Below are positions 24,234-31,977 of a stretch of DNA of 32,428 bases, piece by piece (position 1 is the first letter of the stretch; each line of letters opens with the position of its first letter). This DNA is from Caldilineaceae bacterium (lineage in GTDB: Bacteria > Chloroflexota > Anaerolineae > Caldilineales > Caldilineaceae): contig JAPKMW010000117.1 of NCBI GenBank assembly GCA_026645575.1, positions 1-32,428 of the forward strand, given 5' to 3'. The translations under genes were made by a program, and so were the position numbers. The notes beneath the pieces are model-generated. The model searched no databases. It saw only the letters and a program-made list of their open reading frames with translations, and was not told the DNA's origin.

Positions 24234-24271
24234 TTGTCAAGCCTCAATTTGATGGAATCACTCTCTTCAAC

Positions 24272-24300
24272 CTGACACCCTTGCACATGCATGGTATAAT
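24272..24300 (+). promoter_or_regulatory. Promoter of the DUF4058 transcript
   Basis: CTGACA (24272-24277), a 17-nt spacer and TATAAT (24295-24300). The start is near 24307, with a leader of about 50 nt ending in AAGGAGG. Confidence 0.7.
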
Positions 24301-24359
24301 GTCGCTCCAGTAAGTCGGTTACTTATGCCTGCGTAAAACGTGTAGACAAGGAGGCTATG

Positions 24360-25157
24360 ATGCTTTCTCCTTTTCCTGGAATGGATCCCTATATCGAAGC
24401 GCCACGCATTTGGTCGGATTTTCATGGCGATCTAGCCGGTGAAATCCGTGCGCTCTTGAATCGCCAAATTCGGCCAAATTATTTTGCTGCCTTAACCCCT
24501 TATGCCACTTATGAAACTATCGAAGTGAATCAAAAGAAGAGCTACGGTATGTACCCGGATGTTGGCATCTGGCAACGATCAACACGTGGCGTAGGTGGGG
24601 TCGTTGTGGCCGATGTGCTTGAATCGACACCAGTGGAAAGTACCGTTTCGTTGGAATTACCGCTTGAACTTTTTAGTGTGGAAATTCGTACCGTTGATGA
24701 TGATGTATTGATCACCTCAATCGAGATCCTCTCCCCGGTTAACAAGCAGCGGGGGCATGACGCCCATCTTGACTATTTGCGCAAACGGCGCGATCTACTA
24801 CGTTCAGCGGCGCATCTCGTTGAGATCGATCTCCTACGCGGCGGCGTTCGTCCACCACTGGAGCAGCCTGTGCCGCTGGCGCCTTATTATATTATGTTGA
24901 GTCGGGCAACGCACCGCCCGCATGTTGCCGTTTGGCCCATCGCCCTCAATGCCCGCTTGCCGGTGCTACCGATTCCGCTCTTAGAACCAGACCCGGATGT
25001 GATGTTGGACTTGGGCGTGGTGGTCGCTTCTGTTTATGAACGGGGCGGTTATGATGCCCGCATTGATTATCGCACACCTGTCCCGCCGCCGGCGTTGGCG
25101 GAAGAAGAAACCGCCTGGGTGGAACAGGTGCTTGCGCCACTTCGCCACACCACGTAA
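24360..25157 (+). CDS. DUF4058 family protein
   Basis: 265 aa. The second of two adjacent ATGs is chosen because AAGGAGG (24348-24354) is 5 nt from it and only 2 nt from the first. The family signature S-P-F-P-G-M-D-P-Y-I-E is at the N-terminus. Later Y-P-D-V-G-I-W (Asp67), I-E-I-L-S-P-V-N-K (Glu122, Lys129) and a helix with Y-L-R-K-R-R-D-L-L recall the PD-(D/E)XK layout of Uma2-type proteins; a nuclease-like fold is my inference and the family has no established function. It sits 12 nt before the DUF6807 gene, so they are probably co-transcribed. Confidence 0.88.
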   Translation: MLSPFPGMDPYIEAPRIWSDFHGDLAGEIRALLNRQIRPNYFAALTPYATYETIEVNQKKSYGMYPDVGIWQRSTRGVGGVVVADVLESTPVESTVSLELPLELFSVEIRTVDDDVLITSIEILSPVNKQRGHDAHLDYLRKRRDLLRSAAHLVEIDLLRGGVRPPLEQPVPLAPYYIMLSRATHRPHVAVWPIALNARLPVLPIPLLEPDPDVMLDLGVVVASVYERGGYDARIDYRTPVPPPALAEEETAWVEQVLAPLRHTT

Positions 25158-25169
25158 ACAGAGAAACGC

Positions 25170-26006
25170 ATGAAGATTACCATCACTGATCATCAATTGA
25201 CCATTGCCCGCACTGCCCACACAGACCCTTTACTGATTCAGCAAGCACGCCCCCATCACCGACCTTATCTTCACCCAATCGTGGCGCCGGATGGGCGCGG
25301 CGTCCTGACCGAAGATGCGCCGCCCCATCATCCCTGGCAACATGGCTTGTATGTCGGGTTGAATGATGTCAACGGCGTCGGCTTCTGGACGGAAGGCTTG
25401 CGCGGTTCGCCACAGGATGGCTCCTTTCATCCGCGTCCACTCACTGCGCCGCTGGTGGATGCAGATCAGGTCACCTGGTCGGTTGTCACGGATTGGCGCG
25501 CGCCCAGCAGTTCCCTGCTGCTCACCGAAACCCAGCGCTGGTCATTCCACGATGACGGCGACCAGTATCGGCTGACCCTGGATTGGTCGGTGGCAGCCGC
25601 CGTCGATCTCACCTTTGGGCAGTACAGCTACGGTGGTCTCTTTCTGCGGATGCCCTTTCGTAAAGAGGTCGGCGGTGCGGCGATCAACAGTGAAGGGTTA
25701 GCCAACAGCGCTGCGGAAGGACAACGCGCCCGCTGGGTGGCGGTTGCGATGCCGCTGGCAGATCGGGGTGAGGAATGGGCCGGTATCGCCATTTTTGATC
25801 ATCCGGCGAACCTGCGTTTCCCCACCCCCTGGCGGGTAGACAACCAACTGGGCATTTCGCCATCCCCTTGCATTGCCGGCGCCTGGTCATTGGCGGCAGG
25901 CGCAATGGCCGGTTGGCGTTACGGTCTTTTTGTCTTTTGTGGTCGCGCCGATACAACCGCCATTGAAAAGCAGTGGACAACCTTCAGCCAATCAACAAGC
26001 GAGTGA
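25170..26006 (+). CDS. DUF6807 (PmoA-like) family protein
   Basis: 278 aa, no signal peptide. The recognisable family blocks are R-P-Y-L-H-P-I-V-A-P-D-G (31-42), P-P-H-H-P-W-Q-H-G-L-Y-V-G (51-63) and G-F-W (71-73), then a strand-rich body with I-F-D-H-P-A-N. Databases often name this family methane oxygenase PmoA, which is misleading: it is unrelated to particulate methane monooxygenase and usually sits in sugar-catabolic clusters. The His-rich motif suggests a metal or sugar site. The gene is followed within 7 nt by an EamA transporter and then the sugar ABC importer, supporting a carbohydrate role. Confidence 0.85.
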   Translation: MKITITDHQLTIARTAHTDPLLIQQARPHHRPYLHPIVAPDGRGVLTEDAPPHHPWQHGLYVGLNDVNGVGFWTEGLRGSPQDGSFHPRPLTAPLVDADQVTWSVVTDWRAPSSSLLLTETQRWSFHDDGDQYRLTLDWSVAAAVDLTFGQYSYGGLFLRMPFRKEVGGAAINSEGLANSAAEGQRARWVAVAMPLADRGEEWAGIAIFDHPANLRFPTPWRVDNQLGISPSPCIAGAWSLAAGAMAGWRYGLFVFCGRADTTAIEKQWTTFSQSTSE

Positions 26007-26013
26007 TGATTCT

Positions 26014-26841
26014 GTGAATTCAACCATCTTTTGGGGCCTTGGGTCAGCCGTGACCTGGGGCATTGGCGATTTCTGTGGCGGCCTGGCCACGCGCCGCACA
26101 TCGGTCTGGACCGTGGTTCTCTATTCGCAAGCGGTGGGCATGCTCCTGTTGCTCGTGCTGGCCTTCGCCTTTGGCGAAACCTTGCCCCGGTCCAGCGACT
26201 TGCTCTGGGGCGCGGTGGCGGGTCTGGCCGGGATCATTGGCTTGCTGGCCTTGTATCAAGCAATGGCGCTGGGGCAAATGGCGCTGGTCGCGCCGCTCAC
26301 CGCTATCATTGCGCTCTCGATCCCGGTAATCATCGGCATTGTGAGCGAGGGCTGGCCGGCGGCCTTCACCCTGGGCGGATTTGTCCTGGCCGGGGTAAGC
26401 GTGATGCTGATCTCCTATGCACCCCAACGCAATGCCTCCACACAAGGCTTGTGGATTGCGCTGGTGGCCGGTTGTGGTTTTGGTAGCTTTTTTGTTTTGA
26501 TTGCACAGACGCAGGATGCGGCGGTCTTTTGGCCCCTGGTCGCCGCCCGCGTTACCTCGGTCGCCACCTTAAGCGTCCTTATGGTTGTGCAAAGGCGGGC
26601 TGTCCTGCCCACGGGTCAAGCCCTTCTGCCGATCACCCTGGCCGGGGTCTTTGACGCTGGCGGCAATGCCTGTTTTGTGCTGGCCGAACAGGCAGGGCGC
26701 CTTGATATTGCCAGCACCCTGTCATCACTCTACCCGGTCAGTACGGTGGTCTTGGCGTTTCTCCTCTTGCGTGAACGCATTTCGCTGGTGCAAGGGATCG
26801 GTGTGCTGCTCGCGCTGGCGGCGATTCCGTTGATTGCATAG
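26014..26841 (+). CDS. EamA/DMT family transporter
   Basis: 275 aa from the GTG at 26014. The open frame extends 47 codons further upstream, but those lie inside the DUF6807 gene and look unlike a transporter N-terminus. Ten hydrophobic segments in two repeats of five are visible, with the family's G-L-A-T-R-R near the first loop and the second half ending A-S-T-L-S-S-L-Y-P-V-S-T-V-V-L-A, typical of drug/metabolite transporters. There is no separate ribosome binding site, so coupling to DUF6807 translation is likely. The cargo is unknown. Confidence 0.88.
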   Translation: MNSTIFWGLGSAVTWGIGDFCGGLATRRTSVWTVVLYSQAVGMLLLLVLAFAFGETLPRSSDLLWGAVAGLAGIIGLLALYQAMALGQMALVAPLTAIIALSIPVIIGIVSEGWPAAFTLGGFVLAGVSVMLISYAPQRNASTQGLWIALVAGCGFGSFFVLIAQTQDAAVFWPLVAARVTSVATLSVLMVVQRRAVLPTGQALLPITLAGVFDAGGNACFVLAEQAGRLDIASTLSSLYPVSTVVLAFLLLRERISLVQGIGVLLALAAIPLIA

Positions 26842-26992
26842 CCAAGATCACAAACTCTTAACTCAACTCTTCCCGCAAATTGTTACTACATTAATCACCA
26901 CTTAACTCATCTCCAGTAGCCTACTGTTGGTCAATTAGCAGTTCAGGGAGCAAGTGCAACAACTTCGCCCCTCTATCGCGTGGAGGTGTTTT

Positions 26993-27937
26993 ATGCAACA
27001 GGCGGCATCGATTGGCGTTACCTTGGCAGCGAGTGATCGCCTGCGCAAACCGCCAACCTTCTGGCAAACCTTGCGTCGGCGCTGGCTGGCCGGCTATCTC
27101 TGTGTATTGCCGGCCTTGGTCGTCATTTCCATCTTTTCGCTCTATCCCCTCTTCTATTCCCTGCGTCTCAGCTTTTATAAGTGGGACTTTATTGGGCCGG
27201 CGCCGGAGTTTGTAGGGACGCGCAATTTCGAGCGTTTATTCACCTCGGAACAGTTCTGGCAGGTGCTGCGCAACACCATCTTCTTTAGCGTTGGCACGGT
27301 TGTCCTCATCATCATCTTTGCAATGGCCCTGGCAATGCTGCTCGATCTCAAGCTGCGGGGCATTGCCTTTTTTCGGGCGCTCTATTTTGTCCCGCACCTG
27401 ACGCCCATGGTCGCCATTGCCACCCTCTGGCTCTTTATGTATGACCCGGACGATGGGCTGATCAATGCACTGCTCGGTCTGGTCGGGATTGAAGGGCCGC
27501 AATGGCTGGTCAGCACCACCTGGGCCATGCCGGGGCTGATCTTGATGAAGGCATGGAAAGCGGTCGGCTACTACACCGTCCTCTTTCTGGCTGGGCTACA
27601 GGCGATTCCAGTCGATCTCTATGACGCCGCCAAAGTCGATGGCGCGACCATGTGGCAGCGCACACGCTTTCTCACCCTGCCCCTCCTCTCGCCGACGACG
27701 CTCTTTGTCGTGGTGATCTCGGTCATCGGCTCCTTTCAGGATTTTGACCAGGTTTATGTCATGACGCGCGGCGGCCCGGTCAACAGCACCAGCGTTCTGG
27801 TCTACTACCTCTACGAGCAAGCCTTTCAACTCTACAAAGTGGGCATCGGTTCAGCCGTGGCCGTGGTGCTGCTGGCGTTGCTGATGTTCTTCACAGTCCT
27901 TCAACTGCGCATTTCACGCAATTGGGTTCATTACTAG
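26993..27937 (+). CDS. Sugar ABC transporter permease (MalF/UgpA type)
   Basis: 314 aa from the ATG at 26993, with GGAGG 7 nt upstream; an in-frame GTG 13 codons earlier lacks a site. Six membrane segments follow a short cytoplasmic N-terminus (first at about 35-57). The EAA-type loop is D-A-A-K-V-D-G-A followed by F-L-T-L-P-L-L-S-P-T, and F-V-P-H-L-T-P-M-V-A-I-A-T is the characteristic central motif. It works with the second permease and the lipoprotein downstream. No ATPase is encoded nearby, so a shared MsiK/UgpC-type ATPase elsewhere is likely. The 150 nt upstream show no clear promoter. Confidence 0.93.
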   Translation: MQQAASIGVTLAASDRLRKPPTFWQTLRRRWLAGYLCVLPALVVISIFSLYPLFYSLRLSFYKWDFIGPAPEFVGTRNFERLFTSEQFWQVLRNTIFFSVGTVVLIIIFAMALAMLLDLKLRGIAFFRALYFVPHLTPMVAIATLWLFMYDPDDGLINALLGLVGIEGPQWLVSTTWAMPGLILMKAWKAVGYYTVLFLAGLQAIPVDLYDAAKVDGATMWQRTRFLTLPLLSPTTLFVVVISVIGSFQDFDQVYVMTRGGPVNSTSVLVYYLYEQAFQLYKVGIGSAVAVVLLALLMFFTVLQLRISRNWVHY

Positions 27938-27948
27938 AGAAGATCGGC

Positions 27949-28005
27949 TGATGGGGGAGGCGACGGTGGTTGAGCTTGTCGAAACCACCGTCGCCTCCCC
28001 CATCA
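27949..28005. repeat. 23-bp perfect inverted repeat with GAGCTTGTCGA loop
   Basis: Arms 27949-27971 and 27983-28005 are exact complements around the 11-nt centre GAGCTTGTCGA. The centre with flanking GGTT/AACC resembles the CTGAGCTTGTCGAAG palindrome found between genes in very many bacteria. It lies between the two permease genes, 23 nt before the second ATG. Confidence 0.85.
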
Positions 28006-28027
28006 CCCAATCCCAAAGGAGTTTCTT

Positions 28028-28891
28028 ATGTTATCAAGTTTACGCCGGGCGCAGCGCGGCATCGGTGAGCAGGTGGCGCCGACCACGGCGGCCTCGGCCT
28101 ATCTGATTTTGGGGGGGATGGCTTTGATCGTCGGCTTTCCCTTTTTCTGGATGGTGATGACCTCGTTGAAGGAGATCACGGCGGTCTTTGATTTTACACA
28201 GATCTTTCCCCCAGTGCCGCAGTGGAGCAACTATGTCAACGCCTGGCAGAAAGCGCCCTTTAACTGGTATCTCTTTAACAGCACCTTTACTTCGGTCGCC
28301 ATTCTGGTGGGGCAGTTTGCCACCATCATCCCGGCCGGCTATGGTTTTGCCCGGCTCGAATTCCCCGGACGCGACGCCCTCTTTGTGCTGATCCTGGCGA
28401 CGATGATGGTGCCGATCCAGATCACCTTTATCCCCGCCTTTGTCATCATCTCAGATTTGGGGTGGAAGGATAGCTATCTGGCGCTGATCGTCCCCTTCTT
28501 TACCAGCGCTTTTGGCATCTTTCTGCTGCGCCAATCCTTCAAGCAGATCCACCAGGATTTTATCGACGCCGCTCGGCTGGATGGCTGCGGCCATATCGGG
28601 GTGATGCGCCATGTACTGGTGCCATTGACGCTGCCGACACTCATCACCTTTGGCCTCTTTAGCTTTGTCTATCACTTTAACGACCTCTTCTGGCCGTTGA
28701 TTGTCACCGATTCGCAACTGATGCGCACCATGCCCATGGGGCTTTCCAGCTTTATCGAATTTGAAGGCGGCACCCAATGGAATGAACTGATGGCGGCCAG
28801 CATCTTTTCCATGTTGCCGCTCATCATCGTCTTCCTCTTTGCCCAAAGCTTTTTTATCAAAGGCATCGCCAGCGCTGGGCTGAAGGGGTAA
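28028..28891 (+). CDS. Sugar ABC transporter permease (MalG/UgpE type)
   Basis: 287 aa. AAAGGAG lies 8 nt before the ATG. Six membrane segments are visible, the first at about 25-47 with F-P-F-F-W-M-V-M-T-S-L-K typical of this permease half. The ATPase-contact loop is D-A-A-R-L-D-G-C-G-H-I-G, followed by H-V-L-V-P-L-T-L-P. It pairs with the upstream permease. A MITE-like element begins 6 nt after its stop and separates it from the binding-protein gene. Confidence 0.93.
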   Translation: MLSSLRRAQRGIGEQVAPTTAASAYLILGGMALIVGFPFFWMVMTSLKEITAVFDFTQIFPPVPQWSNYVNAWQKAPFNWYLFNSTFTSVAILVGQFATIIPAGYGFARLEFPGRDALFVLILATMMVPIQITFIPAFVIISDLGWKDSYLALIVPFFTSAFGIFLLRQSFKQIHQDFIDAARLDGCGHIGVMRHVLVPLTLPTLITFGLFSFVYHFNDLFWPLIVTDSQLMRTMPMGLSSFIEFEGGTQWNELMAASIFSMLPLIIVFLFAQSFFIKGIASAGLKG

Positions 28892-28896
28892 CTACC

Positions 28897-29033
28897 TACA
28901 CTGTTCAGTAAGTTTTTCGGTATTCTCGTAGGGGTATGAAGTGTGGCACGACCGATGGGTTTCGGTGTGACCCATTTGTTTGCCACACTTCGTGCCCGAC
29001 GCCAAAATCCCAAAAAACTTACTGAACAGTGTA
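28897..29033. mobile_element. MITE-like element flanked by TA
   Basis: About 137 bp with perfect 21-bp terminal inverted repeats (28897-28917 and 29013-29033) that start and end with TA. Inside TA the ends are CACTGTTCAGTAAGTTTTT. Internal arms GAAGTGTGGCA (28938-28948) and its complement (28981-28991), plus ATGGGT/ACCCAT, allow a cruciform. There is no coding capacity. TA at both ends suits a TA target duplication as made by IS630/Tc1-mariner transposases; that assignment is inferred. Confidence 0.7.
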
Positions 29034-29039
29034 CCAACC

Positions 29040-29092
29040 GTAGTAAAGACTTTAGTCTTCGATGTGTCTGGGAAGACTAAAGTCTTTACTAC
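29040..29092. repeat. AGTAAAGACTTTAGTCTT-type inverted repeat, copy 2
   Basis: Arms 29040-29060 and 29072-29092 are exact complements over 21 bp with an 11-nt loop. The first 20 nt, GTAGTAAAGACTTTAGTCTT, are identical to the arm of the 56-bp palindrome at 13319-13374. It lies 6 nt after the MITE-like element. Confidence 0.85.
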
Positions 29093-29197
29093 AAAAGCAC
29101 CTTATCGTGATGCTCCGGTGATGCTGCCCGCTTTTTGGCTGTGTAGCGCGCCGTTGATCAATAAAATTTGTTGTCATAACCAACAGGGAGAAAACGA

Positions 29198-30529
29198 ATG
29201 AAATTGCAATTCCGTATGCTGCTGCTGCTCGTGGTCGTGAGCCTGGTGTTCAGCGCCTGTGCGCCGACTGCCGCACCGGCGGCGCCTGCCGCTGAACAGG
29301 CTGCGGCCCAACCGGCGGCTGACACCGCTGCCACCAGTAGCGAGAAGATTCAAGTTCGTTTCTGGTATGGTCTGGGTGGGGAGCTGGGTGAAGTGATCGA
29401 AACCCAGATCAAGAAGTTCAACGAAAGTCAGGATGAGATCGAAGTGGTTGGCGTCTTCCAACAGAGCTACAACGGCGTGCAGGAGAAATTCCAGGCTGCG
29501 CTGGTGAGTGGTGATGTGCCGGAGCTGGTGCAGATCGAAATTCATGGCACCCCCAAGTTCGCTTCCGCCGGCGCGCTGACCCCGCTGGAACCCTTCATGG
29601 AGAACGACCCGGACTTTAACTTTGACGACCTGATTCCGGCCGGTCTGCTCAACCAGACCTGGAACGACACCATCTACGCCATGCCGATCAACCGCAGCAC
29701 CCCGGTTCTCTACTACAACAAACCCATGTTCGCGGCTGCCGGCGTCGAACCGCCGACCACCTGGCAGGAATTCCGCGAAGTTGCCAAAACCTTTACCCAA
29801 GGCGAAGGCGACGACAAAACCTACGGCTTCCTCGCCACCGTCTCCTGGTGGTACTTTGAGTCGATGGTCTGGGGCGCCGGCGGTGAAATCATGGACGCTG
29901 AAATGACCACGACCACCTATGCCGAAGCCGGCGCCGGCCCGCTGCAAATCTGGGCCGACATGGTTCACCAAGATGGCACGGCCCGCGCCTTTGCCGGTGA
30001 TCAAGCGTGGGAACAGCGTAACCAAGCCTTTGCCGAAGGTAAGGGCGCCATGACCTTTGACTCCACTGCTGGTCTGCGTGGCATTCTGCGCGCCGTCGAT
30101 AACAAGTTCGAGATTGCCACCGCCTTCGTCCCGCACATGGAAGGTTTCAACACCGCCGTCCCTACCGGTGGCGCCGCCGCGGCGATCCCTGCCGCCGTGT
30201 CTGACGAGAAGAAGCAGGCGGCCTGGACCTTCATCAAGTGGTGGATCAGCACCGAAGAGAACGCCTACTGGAGCAAGGAGACCGGTTACTGGCCGGTGCG
30301 CTATTCCAGTGTCGAACAACTGCGCGCCGAGGGCTATTACAACGAAAACCCGGCTTTTGAAACCACCATCAAGCAGTTGGAATTCGCCAAGGCGGCCCCT
30401 TCCACCCCCTTCTGGCCAGTCATCGCCAAAGAGATCACCACTGCGCTGGAAGAGGTGTTGATCAACAACACCCCGGCCATCGACGCCCTAACCGCCGCTC
30501 AGGAACGCACCCAACCGGAGCTAGAGTAA
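29198..30529 (+). CDS. Sugar ABC transporter substrate-binding lipoprotein (family 1)
   Basis: 443 aa. The signal peptide ends F-S-A-C (Cys21) as a lipobox, followed by an Ala/Pro-rich linker to about residue 48. The family 1 fold starts with V-R-F-W-Y-G and contains F-Q-A-A-L-V-S-G-D-V-P-E-L-V-Q, L-Y-Y-N-K-P-M-F-A-A-A-G-V-E-P-P-T-T-W, and K-G-A-M-T-F-D-S-T near the hinge, resembling UgpB-like sugar or glycerol-phosphate binders. A purine-rich AGGGAG site precedes the ATG. It is the binding protein for the two permeases upstream, though separated from them by two repeat elements over 306 nt, so it may be expressed separately. The substrate is not readable. Confidence 0.93.
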   Translation: MKLQFRMLLLLVVVSLVFSACAPTAAPAAPAAEQAAAQPAADTAATSSEKIQVRFWYGLGGELGEVIETQIKKFNESQDEIEVVGVFQQSYNGVQEKFQAALVSGDVPELVQIEIHGTPKFASAGALTPLEPFMENDPDFNFDDLIPAGLLNQTWNDTIYAMPINRSTPVLYYNKPMFAAAGVEPPTTWQEFREVAKTFTQGEGDDKTYGFLATVSWWYFESMVWGAGGEIMDAEMTTTTYAEAGAGPLQIWADMVHQDGTARAFAGDQAWEQRNQAFAEGKGAMTFDSTAGLRGILRAVDNKFEIATAFVPHMEGFNTAVPTGGAAAAIPAAVSDEKKQAAWTFIKWWISTEENAYWSKETGYWPVRYSSVEQLRAEGYYNENPAFETTIKQLEFAKAAPSTPFWPVIAKEITTALEEVLINNTPAIDALTAAQERTQPELE

Positions 30530-30536
30530 CCAACCT

Positions 30537-30633
30537 GTCCCGTAGGGACAATTGAGTTTAGCAGGGAAAGATTATAACGCCAGCCACCTTGTTCCATGAT
30601 TTTCTCCCCTAAACTCAACCGTCCCTATGGGAC
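30537..30633. repeat. GTCCCATAGGGAC-type inverted repeat, copy 2
   Basis: Arms 30537-30561 and 30609-30633 match at 22 of 25 positions around 47 nt. The right arm shares CAACCGTCCCTATGGGAC with copy 1 at 21950-22026. It starts 8 nt after the stop codon of the binding-protein gene. Confidence 0.8.
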
Positions 30634-30645
30634 GAATGTTGAAAT

Positions 30646-30685
30646 AAAAAAGCGGGGCGACTTTCACAAGTTGCCCCGCTTTTTT
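30646..30685. terminator. Bidirectional intrinsic terminator
   Basis: AAAAAAGCGGGGCGACTT (30646-30663) pairs with AAGTTGCCCCGCTTTTTT (30668-30685), 18 bp with one G-U and a 4-nt loop. T-runs on both strands make it usable by both convergent genes. Confidence 0.9.
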
Positions 30686-30704
30686 GTGGAGAGTAGCGGT
30701 TCGG

Positions 30705-31529
30705 TTATTGGGCGAGACCTTGCGCCGCCAACCATTGCGCCGCTTTGCCGATCTCATCCTTGTTGCGCAGTTCCAGGATCAGACGGGGTTGATGGGAGAG
30801 GGTGGCGAGCGACTCAAAGAGGGCAAACCAGTTCAGGCGACCAACGCCGGGCATCCAGTGGCGATCAATGTTGCCGTCGGTGTCTTGCAAGTGAACATGT
30901 TCCAGCAATTCGCCCCCCTCGCGTACCCATTGGTCGGGGGTCGGGCCGCCTTCAACATGCTTGATAAAGGCGTGACCCACGTCGATGCTCAAACGGACAT
31001 GGGGCGAGTTGAAGGAGCGAATGAGCGCCAGCAGCGGTGCGCTGTTCTTGTCATAAATGTCTTCAATGACCAGGGTGACATTGGCTTGCGCCGCCAGCGC
31101 CACCACCGGGTCGAGCGTGGCGTGGATGATCTCAAATTGCTGGGCCTGCCCATGCCCCGGCGAGTGGGGTAGGAAAGGGCTGCCAAAGTAGTCAAAGGGG
31201 CTGTGGACAACCATGTGGGTGCCGCCCAACGCCTGGGCAAACTCAACGCCCTGGCGCAAGCGGTCGGTGACAACGGTGCGAATCTTAGGGTCGCGGGCCA
31301 GCAGGGTCAAGCTCATAAAGGGGCCGTGGATGCCCAGGCGACCGTTGAAGCCGTCGAGCAGGGTACGGGCCTGTTGCAGCAACGGTTGCCAGTCGCCATC
31401 CAAGACTTCGGGGGCAAAGGGGTCTTGGATTTCCAGGTCGCGTTGCCCGGTGATCAACCAGTCGCGGTACATTGCCAGCGCGCTAATCGGCATGGCTGCG
31501 CCAACGGTGGGTAAGGGTTTGGTGGTCAT
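30705..31529 (-). CDS. Sugar phosphate isomerase/epimerase family protein
   Basis: 274 aa from the ATG at 31529; an upstream in-frame ATG 13 codons earlier is less likely because the family begins near here. It is a xylose-isomerase-like TIM barrel with candidate metal and catalytic residues in G-I-H-G-P-F (His68), V-H-S-P-F (His109), V-I-E-D (Glu156), S-I-D-V-G-H (Asp183, His186), H-V-H-L-Q-D (His213, Asp216) and I-L-E-L-R (Glu253). Such proteins isomerise or epimerise sugars or inositols, or cleave other substrates. Convergent position with the sugar importer supports a sugar-catabolic job. GAAAGAG lies upstream. Confidence 0.88.
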   Translation of the reverse strand: MTTKPLPTVGAAMPISALAMYRDWLITGQRDLEIQDPFAPEVLDGDWQPLLQQARTLLDGFNGRLGIHGPFMSLTLLARDPKIRTVVTDRLRQGVEFAQALGGTHMVVHSPFDYFGSPFLPHSPGHGQAQQFEIIHATLDPVVALAAQANVTLVIEDIYDKNSAPLLALIRSFNSPHVRLSIDVGHAFIKHVEGGPTPDQWVREGGELLEHVHLQDTDGNIDRHWMPGVGRLNWFALFESLATLSHQPRLILELRNKDEIGKAAQWLAAQGLAQ

Positions 31530-31610
31530 GGTTTTCTCTTTCTGTGTACTTGAGAGGCCAAAGGACAATAAAAGTTATGAAAATAAACCGGTAATGACGC
31601 CCGCCCCGCC

Positions 31611-31721
31611 GTAAACGGCTAACGTTTACCCACATCTTTTTCCACACCGATGCACAGGCGCTAATGGGTTCGCCGCAAAACCGCAGTGACAAGACTTGTG
31701 GGTAAGGGTTAGCGTAAACGG
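31611..31721. repeat. Imperfect long inverted repeat
   Basis: GTAAACGGCTAACGTTTACC and the run to ACACA at 31634 face TGTGGGTAAGGGTTAGCG (31697-31714) and TAAACGG, pairing through GCTAAC and TACCCACA with gaps. An inner GGCG/CGCC hairpin lies at about 31657-31674. The role is unknown; it is in the 656-nt gap upstream of the isomerase gene. Confidence 0.4.
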
Positions 31722-31727
31722 ACAGGA

Positions 31728-31777
31728 CTAGACAATCACGCACCGGCAAGCGGGCTTCAGCCGGTATTGTTGTCTAG
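31728..31777. repeat. Compact bulged hairpin
   Basis: CTAGACAA (31728-31735) pairs with TTGTCTAG (31770-31777), and inside it ACCGGC (31742-31747) pairs with GCCGGT (31760-31765), topped by AAGC/GCTT. No T-run follows. The region 31780-31930 after it shows no gene. Confidence 0.6.
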
Positions 31778-31929
31778 CCCTGGGCGAGTTGCTGAAGTAT
31801 TATTCTACCCTTCATCAATCTTTACTACCATTCAAAACTTCGTTGACAAAACAACAGTATGATGGAGCAAAATAAAGAGAAGGTTTAGACAATACTAACA
31901 GTACGTTATCAATTGTGTGTACACCAATA

Positions 31930-31970
31930 CAAAAGCGGCCGCCCCCTGGACAGAGAGGCGGCCGCTTTTG
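31930..31970. terminator. Bidirectional terminator-like hairpin
   Basis: CAAAAGCGGCCGCC (31930-31943) is the exact complement of GGCGGCCGCTTTTG (31957-31970), with a 13-nt loop and CTTTTGATTT as tail on the plus strand. No annotated gene ends here on the plus strand, so it may serve the minus-strand peptidase gene or an unseen transcript. Confidence 0.7.
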
Positions 31971-31977
31971 ATTTCAT

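Noticed and set aside
25170..26006. Particulate methane monooxygenase subunit A
   Set aside because: The family is often labelled PmoA, but the protein is soluble with no membrane helices and fits the sugar-linked DUF6807 family.
25873..26013. 47-codon extension of the EamA transporter into DUF6807
   Set aside because: It lies in another frame of the DUF6807 gene, and the first membrane segment begins after the GTG at 26014.
29174..30319. 381-codon minus-strand open frame opposite the binding-protein gene
   Set aside because: The opposite strand encodes a clear lipoprotein with lipobox and family motifs; the antisense frame is Gly/His/Arg-rich with no domain.
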